Counted from the first letter of the stretch, positions 24,840 through 34,308 are shown. The stretch is 38,595 bases of DNA from an uncultured Ellagibacter sp. (GCF_934617235.1 NZ_CAKTTZ010000024.1:1-38595); one strand, 5' to 3'. Numbers and translations are program-made. The notes: generated by a model from the letters alone, not told the origin.

Positions 24840-26354
24840 ATGGACGATCTGTCGGACAAGAGGACGCTTTGCACGTTGTTTTCCTCGGCGTTCTATTGGG
24901 CGTCGCTTTTTCTGGCGTACTGGAGTTCCTCGGTTGTGGTTGAGGAGCCTCTGGCGTTCAGGCTGAAAGGGTGCGCCCTGCTTGGTTCGGCGGTTATGCT
25001 TGTCGTCTGGTTTCTCGTAATGCGTTCCGGCAAGGGGAAGGTGTTCGACAGATTCGTGTTTATGGCTTTGCCCTTCGTTTTGTCGCCGCTGGCAGGGATA
25101 AGTGCTCTGCTGCTTGCTTTTCCCATAGGGGGTTTGCTTCCGCACGCCATCCACTATGCGCTCTGGTTTCTGTTCGGCTGCGGCGCGGCCTTCATCTTGA
25201 TTCATATGGTCTACGGCGTTTTTCGCATCAAGCCCGAGAGCGCCTTTCTGCTCCTTGCGTTTTCGACGCTGTTGAGCTGTTCCATTGCCACATTTGCGTG
25301 CATGCAGCCAGGGCGATCCTTGCCAGCAATCGTTTCCGTTCTCGTGCTTCCGGTCCTCGCATACTGGCTCTCGATTGTCGGATGTAGGCAAAAAGACCTT
25401 GCGCTTTGTGTCGGGGAGGGGGTACCCGAGGGGCTCGCAAAGGCTGACGAAGAGGGCGTCCCGAGTGGAATCCTCGGGCCGTCTCCTGTGCGTAAGATTC
25501 CAAAAAGGGCTTTCCTGTTCCCCCTTATGCAGATGCTCTGTTACAGCATTACGTTCTCGTTTGCTCTGTTCATAGGTTTGAATGGCGGCCAGGAGAGCAT
25601 GTCCTCGGGGTTCATATGGCTCGGGGCCATGCTGTCGGGCGTTTTCATCCTGCTCTACGGGTTGTGGTTCAAGGAGCGCGTGTCGCTTAACCTGATTCAG
25701 TACGTTCTCTTCGGCATTGCGGCGCTGGGCTTGGCTCCGCTTGCGATGTCGAGTCAGTTGCACGTCAACTTGCTTTTTGCGAGCTGCGTGCTTCTTATGT
25801 TCAGCTTCACCAGTTTCGATATGCTCAGCATGAGCCAGCTCTTGTCGATGATCGACGAGTACAAAATTTCTTATCCGAAGTATTTTGCGCTTGGCAGGCT
25901 GAGCAACGCGGCGGGCATGTTTCTCGGCTGGGCGCTCGCGCTCGGGGTTATGCTGGTCGACTCGGCGTTCCCTTCTTGGCATCTCTCCCAGGTGCTTCCG
26001 ATTGCCATGATCCTCGTGCTGATGTTCGTCGTGATGGCGTTCTCCTACGATTCGATGAAGGGCTCCGACGCCAAAGACGGCGAATCGCCTGCCGTCCCCG
26101 CTGCCCCTGCGGCGTGGAAGACTGCGTGCGACGACGTGTGCGAACGGTATGCGCTGTCGCCCCGTGAGAGCGAGGTGTTCGCCCTCTGTGCGAAGGGGCG
26201 TGATACCGCTTTCATTTGCGACGAGCTCTGCGTGTCCAACCATACGGTCCGCAGCCACATTTATCATATCTACGGGAAAATGGACATCCACTCTCAGCAA
26301 GACCTCATCACGATTGTCGAAGATCGGGTTCGGGAGATCAAGGCGGGTCGCTAG
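24840..26354 (+). CDS. LuxR-type transcriptional regulator with N-terminal membrane domain (regulator 2)
   Basis: 504 residues. About ten to twelve membrane segments in the first 420 residues (such as LALGVMLVDSAFPSW and VLPIAMILVLMFVVMAF), a linker rich in Pro/Ala (SPAVPAAPAAWK) and a C-terminal LuxR HTH with LSPRESEVFALCAKGRDTA and NHTVRSHIYHIYGKMDI. Same architecture as regulator 1 but only distantly similar in the membrane part. ATG 24840 follows AAAGGGGGAA. It reads in the same direction as mopB2-fes2, downstream of the leader described above. Its target is not certain: mopB2, mopB1 or a gene outside the window. Confidence 0.87.
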   Translation: MDDLSDKRTLCTLFSSAFYWASLFLAYWSSSVVVEEPLAFRLKGCALLGSAVMLVVWFLVMRSGKGKVFDRFVFMALPFVLSPLAGISALLLAFPIGGLLPHAIHYALWFLFGCGAAFILIHMVYGVFRIKPESAFLLLAFSTLLSCSIATFACMQPGRSLPAIVSVLVLPVLAYWLSIVGCRQKDLALCVGEGVPEGLAKADEEGVPSGILGPSPVRKIPKRAFLFPLMQMLCYSITFSFALFIGLNGGQESMSSGFIWLGAMLSGVFILLYGLWFKERVSLNLIQYVLFGIAALGLAPLAMSSQLHVNLLFASCVLLMFSFTSFDMLSMSQLLSMIDEYKISYPKYFALGRLSNAAGMFLGWALALGVMLVDSAFPSWHLSQVLPIAMILVLMFVVMAFSYDSMKGSDAKDGESPAVPAAPAAWKTACDDVCERYALSPRESEVFALCAKGRDTAFICDELCVSNHTVRSHIYHIYGKMDIHSQQDLITIVEDRVREIKAGR

Positions 26355-26522
26355 GTAGTCGCGACGGCCTGTGGGCCCCTTTGCGTCGCCCTCTTTCAAC
26401 TTGTTATGCGGAATGTCTCCGCTTGCAAACAGCTTGCCGTAAAATAGCATGAAAGAATGCGTTGCGTCGTCGGCGGTGCGCTTGCGTTCCCCGAAAAACC
26501 GACGGACAAGGGAAGGACTCTC

Positions 26523-27365
26523 ATGCCGAAAACGATCGACCCCATCTATACGCCCTCCGTGCTCGATATGCCGGACGCGATGTTCGACGATCTCGACTTC
26601 GACGCGCTTACGAAAACGGTGTGCGGCCTGCAGGGCGTTGTCGACCCCAAGCCGAAGACGGCGGCTATCATCTTGGCGGGCGGCTCGGGCGAGCGCTTCG
26701 GCCGCGAGGGCGGCAAGCAGCTCGTCGAAATCGCGGGCAAGCCCATTCTCACCTGGTCAGCCGAGGCCTTCGATGCCGTGGGCGACGTCGGGCTCATCGT
26801 TATCGTGTGTCCCGAGGATCGCCAGGAGGAATACCTCAATCGCGCGGTCAACCCGTTCCCATTCGTCACGCCCATCGTGGTCGCGCCGTCGGGTCCCTCG
26901 CGCCAGGAGTCGGCGTTCTCCGGTCTTGAATACGTCACCGACGAATACGAGTACGTCGTGCTGCATGACGGCGCGCGCCCGCTCGTGTCTCCCGACCTCA
27001 TTCTGCACACCATCAACACCTGCAAAGGCAACATCGATTGCGATGGCGTCATCGTGGGCCACCCCGCGGTCGATACGTTGAAGATTGTGGAAAACGGCGT
27101 CATCATGGGCACGCCCGACCGTCGCGTGTTCTGGGATGCGCAAACGCCGCAGGTCTTCCGCACGGGAATCTACCGCCGCGCGCACGCGAGCGCGCTTTCC
27201 GACGGCTTTGTGGGAACCGACGACTCGTCGCTTATCGAGCGGTTGGGCGGCAAGGTGCTCGTGGTCGAGGGCAAGCGCAACAACATCAAGCTCACGGTGC
27301 CCGAAGACTACATGATGCTCGCCGCGGCCGTGCGCGCGCTCTATCTGAAGCAGCCGGAGGAGTAA
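26523..27365 (+). CDS. ispD: 2-C-methyl-D-erythritol 4-phosphate cytidylyltransferase (IspD)
   Basis: 280 residues. Couples CTP to methylerythritol phosphate in the MEP isoprenoid pathway. The nucleotide-binding loop is AAIILAGGSGERFGREGGKQ; VLHDGARPLV, DTLKIVENG, TPQVFRTGIYRRAH and GTDDSSLIERLG are further family blocks, and the end is VVEGKRNNIKLTVPEDY. The conserved domain starts only near residue 42; the first 41 residues (PIYTPSVLDMPDAMFDDLDF) are an extra N-terminal piece not usual in IspD. ATG 26523 follows GGGAAGGA. ispF follows after three bases. Confidence 0.93.
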   Translation: MPKTIDPIYTPSVLDMPDAMFDDLDFDALTKTVCGLQGVVDPKPKTAAIILAGGSGERFGREGGKQLVEIAGKPILTWSAEAFDAVGDVGLIVIVCPEDRQEEYLNRAVNPFPFVTPIVVAPSGPSRQESAFSGLEYVTDEYEYVVLHDGARPLVSPDLILHTINTCKGNIDCDGVIVGHPAVDTLKIVENGVIMGTPDRRVFWDAQTPQVFRTGIYRRAHASALSDGFVGTDDSSLIERLGGKVLVVEGKRNNIKLTVPEDYMMLAAAVRALYLKQPEE

Positions 27366-27368
27366 CCG

Positions 27369-27863
27369 ATGGACCCTAGGAACCTCCGAATCGGCCAGGG
27401 ATACGATGTCCATCAGCTCGTGGAAGGGCGCAAGCTCATCATGGGCGGCGTCGACATTCCCCATACGCGGGGCTTGCTCGGGCACTCCGACGCCGACGTC
27501 CTTGCGCATGCTGTGGCCGACGCGCTTTTGGGTGGCATTCGCGGAGGAGACATCGGCAAGTTGTTCCCCGACACCGACCCCGCCTATGAGGGCGCCGATT
27601 CCATGAAGCTGCTCGCCGCGGTGGCAAACCTTGTGCGCGAGCGCGGCTACGAGATCATCGACGTCGACAGCGTCGTCGCGGCCCAGGCGCCGAAGCTGTC
27701 CCCCTATCGCGACCAGATGCGCGAGAACCTGGCGCGCGCGATGGGCATCTCCCCCGAAAACGTGGGCGTGAAGGCAACAACGACTGAGCATTTGGGCTTC
27801 GAAGGTCGCGAAGAGGGCATTTCTGCCACAGCGGTGGCTCTTCTCGTTCGATGTACGGATTGA
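27369..27863 (+). CDS. ispF: 2-C-methyl-D-erythritol 2,4-cyclodiphosphate synthase (IspF)
   Basis: 164 residues, standard length. Forms the cyclic diphosphate of the MEP pathway. The metal-binding GQGYDVHQLVEGRKLIMGG (Asp-x-His), LLGHSDADVLAHAVADALLG, GDIGKLFPDTDPAY and KATTTEHLGFEGREEGI are textbook. It starts three bases after the ispD stop, with the ribosome-binding site CCGGAGGAG overlapping the end of ispD. Confidence 0.95.
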   Translation: MDPRNLRIGQGYDVHQLVEGRKLIMGGVDIPHTRGLLGHSDADVLAHAVADALLGGIRGGDIGKLFPDTDPAYEGADSMKLLAAVANLVRERGYEIIDVDSVVAAQAPKLSPYRDQMRENLARAMGISPENVGVKATTTEHLGFEGREEGISATAVALLVRCTD

Positions 27864-27866
27864 GTT

Positions 27867-27875
27867 TGCTATAAT
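27867..27875 (+). promoter_or_regulatory. Extended -10 promoter of cysE
   Basis: TGC directly followed by a consensus TATAAT, just behind the ispF stop codon and 25 bases before the cysE ATG. The sequence 17 bases upstream (TTCGAT) is a poor -35 box, so the extended -10 would carry recognition. Confidence 0.55.
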
Positions 27876-27899
27876 CCTACTTGAACAGAGGGGTTTGCT

Positions 27900-28628
27900 A
27901 TGAATATTTTCAAGACGATCGCCGAAGACGTCCGCGCCGTGAAGGAACGCGACCCTGCCGCGCAAAGTTCCTTCGTCATCTGGCTCACCTACCCAGGCCT
28001 TCATGCGCGCTGGTCGCATGTGGTCGAGCACTGGCTGTGGAATCATGGCTTAAAGAGCCTCGCACGCATCTCGTCGCAGTTCACGCGCTTCATGACGGGT
28101 GTGGAAATCCACCCGGGCGCCCAGATCGGGCGCCGTTTCTTCATCGACCACGCGATGGGCGTCATCATCGGCGAAACCACCATCATCGGCGATGATTGCA
28201 CGCTCTACCAAGGTGTTACGCTTGGCGGCACCGGCAACGAGACCGGCAAGCGCCATCCGACTCTTGGCAACAATGTCATCGTGGGTGTGGGCGCGGCGGT
28301 GCTCGGCAACATCACCGTCGGCGACAATTCCAAGATCGGAGGCGGCGCCGTGGCAGTGAAGGACGTGCCGCCCAACTGCACGGTCGTCGGCATTCCGGGG
28401 CGTATCGTCAAGCGCGATGGCAAGCGCGTCACGAGCGAACAGTCTGCCGCTGCGAAGCGCATGGAAAATCTTCCCGATATCGTGGAAGAGCAGCATCGTT
28501 CCAACTGCGCGCGCATCGACTACCTGGAGGCGCAAATCGCCGCGCTGCGCGACGAGGTATGTCCGCAGTTCAAGAAGGCGCTCGCCGACGTTGAGCCTGT
28601 GGACCCGGAGGATTTGGAAGAGAACTGA
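27900..28628 (+). CDS. cysE: Serine O-acetyltransferase (CysE)
   Basis: 242 residues. Makes O-acetylserine, the acceptor of sulfide in cysteine synthesis. The left-handed beta-helix of hexapeptide repeats is visible from GVEIHPGAQIGRRFFIDHAMGV to GGGAVAVKDVPPNC, with the catalytic His in FIDHAMGVIIGET and GTGNETGKRHPTLGNNV matching the family loop. The C-terminal tail (about 60 residues, helical and acidic) is longer than in short forms such as the Bacillus enzyme. It has its own promoter and precedes cysS, a common pairing. Confidence 0.94.
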   Translation: MNIFKTIAEDVRAVKERDPAAQSSFVIWLTYPGLHARWSHVVEHWLWNHGLKSLARISSQFTRFMTGVEIHPGAQIGRRFFIDHAMGVIIGETTIIGDDCTLYQGVTLGGTGNETGKRHPTLGNNVIVGVGAAVLGNITVGDNSKIGGGAVAVKDVPPNCTVVGIPGRIVKRDGKRVTSEQSAAAKRMENLPDIVEEQHRSNCARIDYLEAQIAALRDEVCPQFKKALADVEPVDPEDLEEN

Positions 28629-28682
28629 GCGCCCCGCCCGCGAGGTGCTTTGCGATAATCACGAGAAAGTATTAGGAACCTT

Positions 28683-30200
<1,518 letters not shown>

Positions 30201-30257
30201 CGCGCAGGCGCCTTTGGACAAGCGGAAGAGCGTGATCATCTGAATACCCAACGCAAC

Positions 30258-31733
30258 ATGGAGCTCCTTGCGCCTGCAGGGGGTATCGAACAGCTGCGCG
30301 CTGCCGTGCGCTTCGGTGCGGACGCGGTGTACCTGGCATCCGATCGCTTCGGCATGCGCGCCCGTGCGGCGAACTTCGCGCTTGAAGACATTCCCGCTGC
30401 GGTGGAGATCGCCCACGCTGCGGGCGTGAAAGTCCACGTCACCGCGAACATTCTCATGGAACAAGGCGACCTTGCCGCGCTGCCCGACTATTTCCGGGCG
30501 CTCGATGCGGCGGGAGTCGATGCCTTCATCATCGGCGACTTGGGGGCGGCCGCCATCGCTCGGCGCGTGGCTCCGCGCGTCGCCCTTCACGTGTCGACCC
30601 AGGCTTCCGTCGCCAATTCCGAGGCCGCGCGCGTGTGGTATAGCCTGGGTGCGAGTCGCGTGGTGTGCGCGAGGGAGATGTCGCTTGGCGATATCGCCCG
30701 CATGCGCGAGGACATGCCGGCCGATATGGAAATCGAGGCGTTCGCGCATGGTGCCATGTGCATGGCGGTTTCGGGGCGCTGCCTCATCAGCTCCTATCTC
30801 ACCGGGCGCTCGGGCAACCGCGGGCACTGCACGCAGCCTTGCCGCTGGAGCTACACGCTTGAAGAGGAGAAGCGCCCGGGCGAGCATTTTCCCATCGAGG
30901 AGGACGGCCGCGGCACCTTCATCATGAACGCGAAGGATATGAACATGCTCGCTCACCTCGACGCGCTGCGGGCGGCGGGCGTGGACTCGATCAAGATCGA
31001 GGGGCGCAACAAGAAGGCGTTTTACGTGGCCAGCGTGGTGAACGCGTATCGACAGGTGCTCGACGGCGCGCCGGCCGCCGATTTCGCGCCCGAGCTGGAG
31101 GCGGTGTCGCATCGCCCGTATGGGACGGGATTCTTCTTCGGCGAGGCCGAGCAGGCACCCGACTACGACGGCTACGAGCAGCAGGCGATGCACGTAGCCG
31201 ATGTCGTCTCGTCGGATGCGGGGGCTCGCACCATTGTTGCGCGCTGTCGCAATCGCTTTGCGGAAGGCGACGAGCTTGAGGTCCTCAGCCCGCGGGTGCC
31301 TGTTTCGTGCGTTGTCGTGCGCAATCTTACGTGGCTGCCCGACCCTACGGAGAGCGACCCCGACCCCGCGCCGGTTCCCGTGCCAGTGGCGAACCGCTCG
31401 TGTGGGATCTACCGCTTCTCGGTCGAGGTCGGGGCCGCGATTGGGGCCGAGGCTGGGGCAGCTGACGACGCTGACGCTGGGGCAGCCGTCGAGACCGCTA
31501 CCCGCACCGATGATGGGGCAGCCGATGCTGCTGTGACCTGCGTGGGCACCGATGCCGCCGTCTACGTCGGGGCCGCCGCTGAGGCTGAGGTCGAGGCTGG
31601 GGCCGCGATCCGCGCTGACGCTTCCGCCGCCACCCGTACTGATGATGGGGCCGTTGCTGCTGGCTCCCTTCCCGCTGCGGGGGATTTCCTTCGCGTTCGT
31701 CGCTTTCGTCGCTCGGCTCGCTCGGGCGCGTAG
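30258..31733 (+). CDS. Peptidase U32-family protein (TrhP/YegQ-like) with low-complexity tail
   Basis: 491 residues. The N-terminal part is a U32 barrel: MELLAPAGGIEQLRAAVRFG, NFALEDIPAAVEIAHAAGV, VSTQASVANSEAARVWY, and the signature EAFAHGAMCMAVSGRCLISSY followed by GNRGHCTQPCRWSY. Several members take part in tRNA wobble-uridine hydroxylation or bind iron-sulfur clusters through the conserved Cys. From about residue 390 the frame runs into an Ala/Gly/Asp-rich tail made of decayed repeats (GAAIGAEAGAADDADAGAA), unlike known relatives. The start is ATG 30258 with a poor ribosome-binding site; an in-frame CTG at 30240 has a better one (GGAAGAG). Confidence 0.82.
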   Translation: MELLAPAGGIEQLRAAVRFGADAVYLASDRFGMRARAANFALEDIPAAVEIAHAAGVKVHVTANILMEQGDLAALPDYFRALDAAGVDAFIIGDLGAAAIARRVAPRVALHVSTQASVANSEAARVWYSLGASRVVCAREMSLGDIARMREDMPADMEIEAFAHGAMCMAVSGRCLISSYLTGRSGNRGHCTQPCRWSYTLEEEKRPGEHFPIEEDGRGTFIMNAKDMNMLAHLDALRAAGVDSIKIEGRNKKAFYVASVVNAYRQVLDGAPAADFAPELEAVSHRPYGTGFFFGEAEQAPDYDGYEQQAMHVADVVSSDAGARTIVARCRNRFAEGDELEVLSPRVPVSCVVVRNLTWLPDPTESDPDPAPVPVPVANRSCGIYRFSVEVGAAIGAEAGAADDADAGAAVETATRTDDGAADAAVTCVGTDAAVYVGAAAEAEVEAGAAIRADASAATRTDDGAVAAGSLPAAGDFLRVRRFRRSARSGA

Positions 31734-31738
31734 GGCAG

Positions 31739-31779
31739 CGTGACGCCCGCGATCGGCGTGAGCCTTCGCGGGCGTCACG
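31739..31779 (+). terminator. Strong hairpin after the U32-family gene
   Basis: Perfect 14-bp stem (31739-31752 with 31766-31779), six bases after the stop codon. It is followed by TTCCCATTTTGGGA, itself a small hairpin, rather than a T-run. Confidence 0.5.
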
Positions 31780-31809
31780 TTCCCATTTTGGGACACACGG
31801 ATCCGAGCC

Positions 31810-31868
31810 CTCGAGCGCTATGGAATCGAAGTTGTCTCTCGCAATGACGGGTTTTCTGAGCGCTCGAG
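31810..31868. repeat. Possible interspersed palindromic repeat
   Basis: CTCGAGCGCT at 31810-31819 pairs with its complement at 31859-31868. The interior, read on the minus strand, contains CCGTCATTGCGAGAG, like the GTCATTGCGAG core of dispersed palindromic repeats known in many bacteria. No second copy is in the window. The gene-free stretch from 31734 to 32241 is otherwise explained only by the hairpin before it, the C-rich array after it and a promoter. Confidence 0.4.
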
Positions 31869-31951
31869 CGCGGAAGGCGTGCGACTTTCTGCGTCCGTTT
31901 TCTCGCCCCTCCGTGTAAGACGGCGATTTCTTCCCGCGCCGTCTCGCCAGC

Positions 31952-32072
31952 TCCCAACTCCCAACTCCCGAGAAGTCCTCCTCGCGCCGTCCCTCCAACT
32001 CCCGAGAAGACCTCCTCGAACCGTCTCGCTAGCTCCCGGCTCCCGATTCCCGACCCCCGACTCCCAGCTCCC
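31952..32072. repeat. Heptanucleotide C-rich repeat array (G-quadruplex potential on minus strand)
   Basis: Units close to ACTCCCR recur every seven bases: three at 31952-31969 and six C-tracts at 32035, 32042, 32049, 32054, 32063 and 32070 with loops of 2-4 bases. A 20-base block CAACTCCCGAGAAG-A/T-CCTCCT is also present twice (from about 31963 and 32016). On the minus strand the six G-tracts with short loops satisfy the usual G-quadruplex pattern. Confidence 0.7.
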
Positions 32073-32198
32073 GACTCGTTTTCCCCTCCCTCATAGCTAC
32101 GCCCGGGGGCGTGATATTGCGACTTTCACGTGGGATTTCGAAAAAGCGCCTGGTGCTCGCTAATTCTTCTGCCAGCCCTTAAAACTCCGCGCGCTTCT

Positions 32199-32207
32199 TG
32201 ATATCAT
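32199..32207 (+). promoter_or_regulatory. Extended -10 promoter of the small unknown gene
   Basis: TGA-TATCAT, with TTAAAA 17 bases before the hexamer, 34 bases before the start codon. The same ten bases TGATATCATG occur upstream of the next gene. Confidence 0.5.
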
Positions 32208-32241
32208 GTTCCCAAGGTAAACCCGAAGAAAGGGGTAGCTT

Positions 32242-32547
32242 ATGGGAACAAAGGCGGTCGATGCTCTCGAAATATCCTTTGAGGATATGCCCATGTACCT
32301 ACGCGCCAAGCATTCGGTGTACATGGACGTCAACGGAGCGAGCTATTACCTCACCGATGTGAACGATCGGTATTGGCGCGCGCAGGACACCTCCCAGAAA
32401 AACGAGAAGGGCCACTACGTCGATTGCAGTGAGCTCGTGCCGACGGTCGGCGAGTTCCTCGATATTCCCTTCGTGGATGGCAAGAGCCTGAAGGAAGTGT
32501 TCGACGACGCGACATTCTACGCATCGGAAAAACCCGAGGACGAATAA
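32242..32547 (+). CDS. Small conserved-looking protein of unknown function
   Basis: 101 residues, acidic, soluble, no signal or membrane segment: MGTKAVDALEISFEDMPMYL, VYMDVNGASYYLTDVNDRYW, HYVDCSELVPTVGEFLDIPF. I do not recognise a family. It has a good ribosome-binding site (GAAAGGGG), its own promoter and its own terminator, and a composition like the housekeeping genes, so it is likely real. It stands alone between the repeat-rich spacer and the Mrp-type gene. Confidence 0.75.
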   Translation: MGTKAVDALEISFEDMPMYLRAKHSVYMDVNGASYYLTDVNDRYWRAQDTSQKNEKGHYVDCSELVPTVGEFLDIPFVDGKSLKEVFDDATFYASEKPEDE

Positions 32548-32585
32548 AGGCGAGGGCCTCTTCAACAATCAAATAGCAAAACCTT

Positions 32586-32608
32586 AAGGCGGCTTCGGCC
32601 GCCTCTTT
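32586..32608 (+). terminator. Terminator after the small unknown gene
   Basis: AGGCGGC-TTCG-GCCGCCT, a 7-bp stem with a stable tetraloop, followed by CTTTAATT; the T-run is short. Confidence 0.65.
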
Positions 32609-32622
32609 AATTGCTACTGTTG

Positions 32623-32631
32623 TGATATCAT
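32623..32631 (+). promoter_or_regulatory. Extended -10 promoter of the Mrp-type gene
   Basis: TGA-TATCAT, identical to the box before the preceding gene, 70 bases before the start codon. No clear -35 box. Confidence 0.45.
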
Positions 32632-32701
32632 GCGACACGTAACAATGGCCGCGCCAGGGGGAGCGACCTTCAGCTTAGATGACGAGAAAGAGAGTAGTCT
32701 A

Positions 32702-33565
32702 ATGGCAGAACAACAAGAGTGCTCGCATTCGTGCGGCAGCTGCGGCGTTGAGGGCTGCGGCGAGCGTACGGCTCCTTCCAAGTACGCGACCAACGCGGCG
32801 AGCAACGTGAAGCACGTGATCGGCGTTGTGTCCGGTAAGGGCGGCGTCGGCAAGTCCCTCGTGACGAGCCTGCTCGCAAGCGAGCTGCGCAAGAAGGGCT
32901 TCAACGTCGGCATCCTGGACGCGGACGTCACCGGCCCTTCCATCCCGAAGACGTTCGGCGTGACCGATAAGCTGCATGCCGACGAGACGGGCATCTACCC
33001 GGCGCTCACTGACAGCGGTATCAAGGTCATGTCCGTGAACCTCATGCTCCCGAAGGGCGATATGCCCGTCGCATGGCGCGGCCCAGTCGTCTCCGGCATC
33101 ATCAAGCAGTTCTGGGACGAGACCAACTGGGGCGATGTCGACTACATGCTGATCGATATGCCTCCGGGAACGTCGGACGTGTTCCTCACGGTGTTCCAGA
33201 TGCTGCCGGTTGACGGCATCGTCACTGTTTCCGCACCTCAGGAGCTCGTTGCCATGATCGTCGGCAAAGCGGTCAACCTGGCGCACGACCTGGATGTCCC
33301 CGTTGTGGGGTTGGTTGAGAACATGGCGTACTTCAAGTGCGACGAGTGCGGCAAGGAGCATCACATCTTCGGCGAGCCTCAGGGTGCGGCTGTTGCTGAG
33401 AAGTACGGCATCCCCGCGGTGGCTACGCTGCCGATCGACCCGAAGTTCGCGGCACTCTGCGACGAGGGCAAGGTCGAGGAATACGACGTTGCCGGTGCAC
33501 TCGACGACATCATCGCCCACGTGGAAGCCGCGAAGCGCGAAGAGACCGGGGAGAAGGCCGAATAG
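32702..33565 (+). CDS. Mrp/NBP35-type iron-sulfur cluster carrier ATPase
   Basis: 287 residues of the MinD/Mrp P-loop family (ApbC/Nbp35), which hold and deliver [4Fe-4S] clusters to target proteins. The N-terminus has a Cys group (C7, C11, C14, C19 in CSHSCGSCGVEGC) like Nbp35. The deviant Walker A is SGKGGVGKS near residue 45, followed by LDADVTGPSIP, LIDMPPGTSD and the cluster-binding CDECGKEHHIFG. The C-terminus is a short charged helix. Such carriers would serve the many iron-sulfur enzymes of this organism. The ATG at 32702 has a weak AGAGAG site; an in-frame ATG at 32645 is less likely because the Cys group starts right after 32702. Confidence 0.9.
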   Translation: MAEQQECSHSCGSCGVEGCGERTAPSKYATNAASNVKHVIGVVSGKGGVGKSLVTSLLASELRKKGFNVGILDADVTGPSIPKTFGVTDKLHADETGIYPALTDSGIKVMSVNLMLPKGDMPVAWRGPVVSGIIKQFWDETNWGDVDYMLIDMPPGTSDVFLTVFQMLPVDGIVTVSAPQELVAMIVGKAVNLAHDLDVPVVGLVENMAYFKCDECGKEHHIFGEPQGAAVAEKYGIPAVATLPIDPKFAALCDEGKVEEYDVAGALDDIIAHVEAAKREETGEKAE

Positions 33566-33620
33566 CGCTCGCGAGAAGGCTTGGCCCCCAGGGGCAGACT
33601 TCTCAAGCGTGTGATTCACC

Positions 33621-33657
33621 AAGCGCCGCCTCGCGCAATGGGGCGGCGCTTTTGTTT
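33621..33657 (+). terminator. Terminator after the Mrp-type gene
   Basis: Perfect 10-bp stem AAGCGCCGCC with 33642-33651, followed by TTTTGTTTT. A weaker GAGAAG...CTTCTC hairpin precedes it at about 33571-33604. Confidence 0.82.
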
Positions 33658-33659
33658 TG

Positions 33660-34179
33660 GGGTGAGTAGCGGAGTTTCTGTACGAGAATGACGTTTTGTT
33701 ATATAGGAACTGTGTGGAATTCCTCAAATGAAGGGAATTTGAGGAATAGTGTAACTTGATTTCGCTTTGACTGTGACGTTTTCGGTACAGGTAAAGCGGA
33801 AAATGGGGTAGTATCACCATTTCTTCATAACTTATCGTCAATCTTGTACAAAAAGTAGCCGGGAGATCGGCTGGGGTGCCAGAGCCATCTCGGGTTTGCG
33901 CTTCGCGTCGTTGCATTCTCGCGCTGGACAGCATCTCGTCGAGTTGACGTTCGGTTGCGCGTTCGATCGCCAAGCTGCTCGATGAGATTGCGCTGAATTT
34001 TCCGATGGCTTTTGCAGAAGAATGGGATGACACATGCGCATGTTCTTGCGTGCGGCTTATCGGGGCATGGGGCATCTTGCGGCGTGGGTGACACCTTGCG
34101 TTCGTTGGCGGTGGCGCGGCCACTGCGAGTGGCCTCAGAAGGCTTCGGTAAGCTCGTTGAAAATTTTTCAAAAAAGTGC
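33660..34179. other. Gene-free spacer before tRNA-Ala, with one hairpin
   Basis: About 520 bases without a supported gene. An 11-bp perfect inverted repeat ATTCCTCAAAT (33719-33729 with 33737-33747) is the clearest structure. The left part is more AT-rich than its surroundings and has two similar TGACGTTTT-containing segments (33689 and about 33773). Open frames on the minus strand here look like chance. Confidence 0.4.
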
Positions 34180-34207
34180 TTGACCGAAATCGCCGTTCTG
34201 TTAATAT
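34180..34207 (+). promoter_or_regulatory. Promoter of tRNA-Ala
   Basis: TTGACC and TAATAT separated by 16 bases, with the -10 box ending 18 bases before the tRNA, preceded by an A/T-rich stretch. Confidence 0.7.
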
Positions 34208-34225
34208 AGTCGATGCACCTTTTAC

Positions 34226-34301
34226 GGGGAATTAGCTCAGCTGGGAGAGCGCATGGCTGGCAGCCATGAGGTCAGGGGTTCGAACCCCCTATTCTCCACC
34301 A
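34226..34301 (+). tRNA. tRNA-Ala (anticodon GGC)
   Basis: Acceptor GGGGAAT/ATTCTCC, D-arm GCTCAGCTGGGAGAGC, anticodon stem CATGG/CCATG with loop CTGGCAG (anticodon GGC), T-arm GGGGTTCGAACCCC and an encoded CCA. Confidence 0.95.
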
Positions 34302-34308
34302 TGAATTC

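Noticed and set aside
31775..31957. Short minus-strand frame in the spacer after the U32-family gene
   Set aside because: Its sequence derives from the palindromic repeat; peptides of this type are typical false genes over such repeats.
31952..32072. CRISPR array
   Set aside because: The repeat unit is only seven bases and there are no unique spacers; no cas genes are present.
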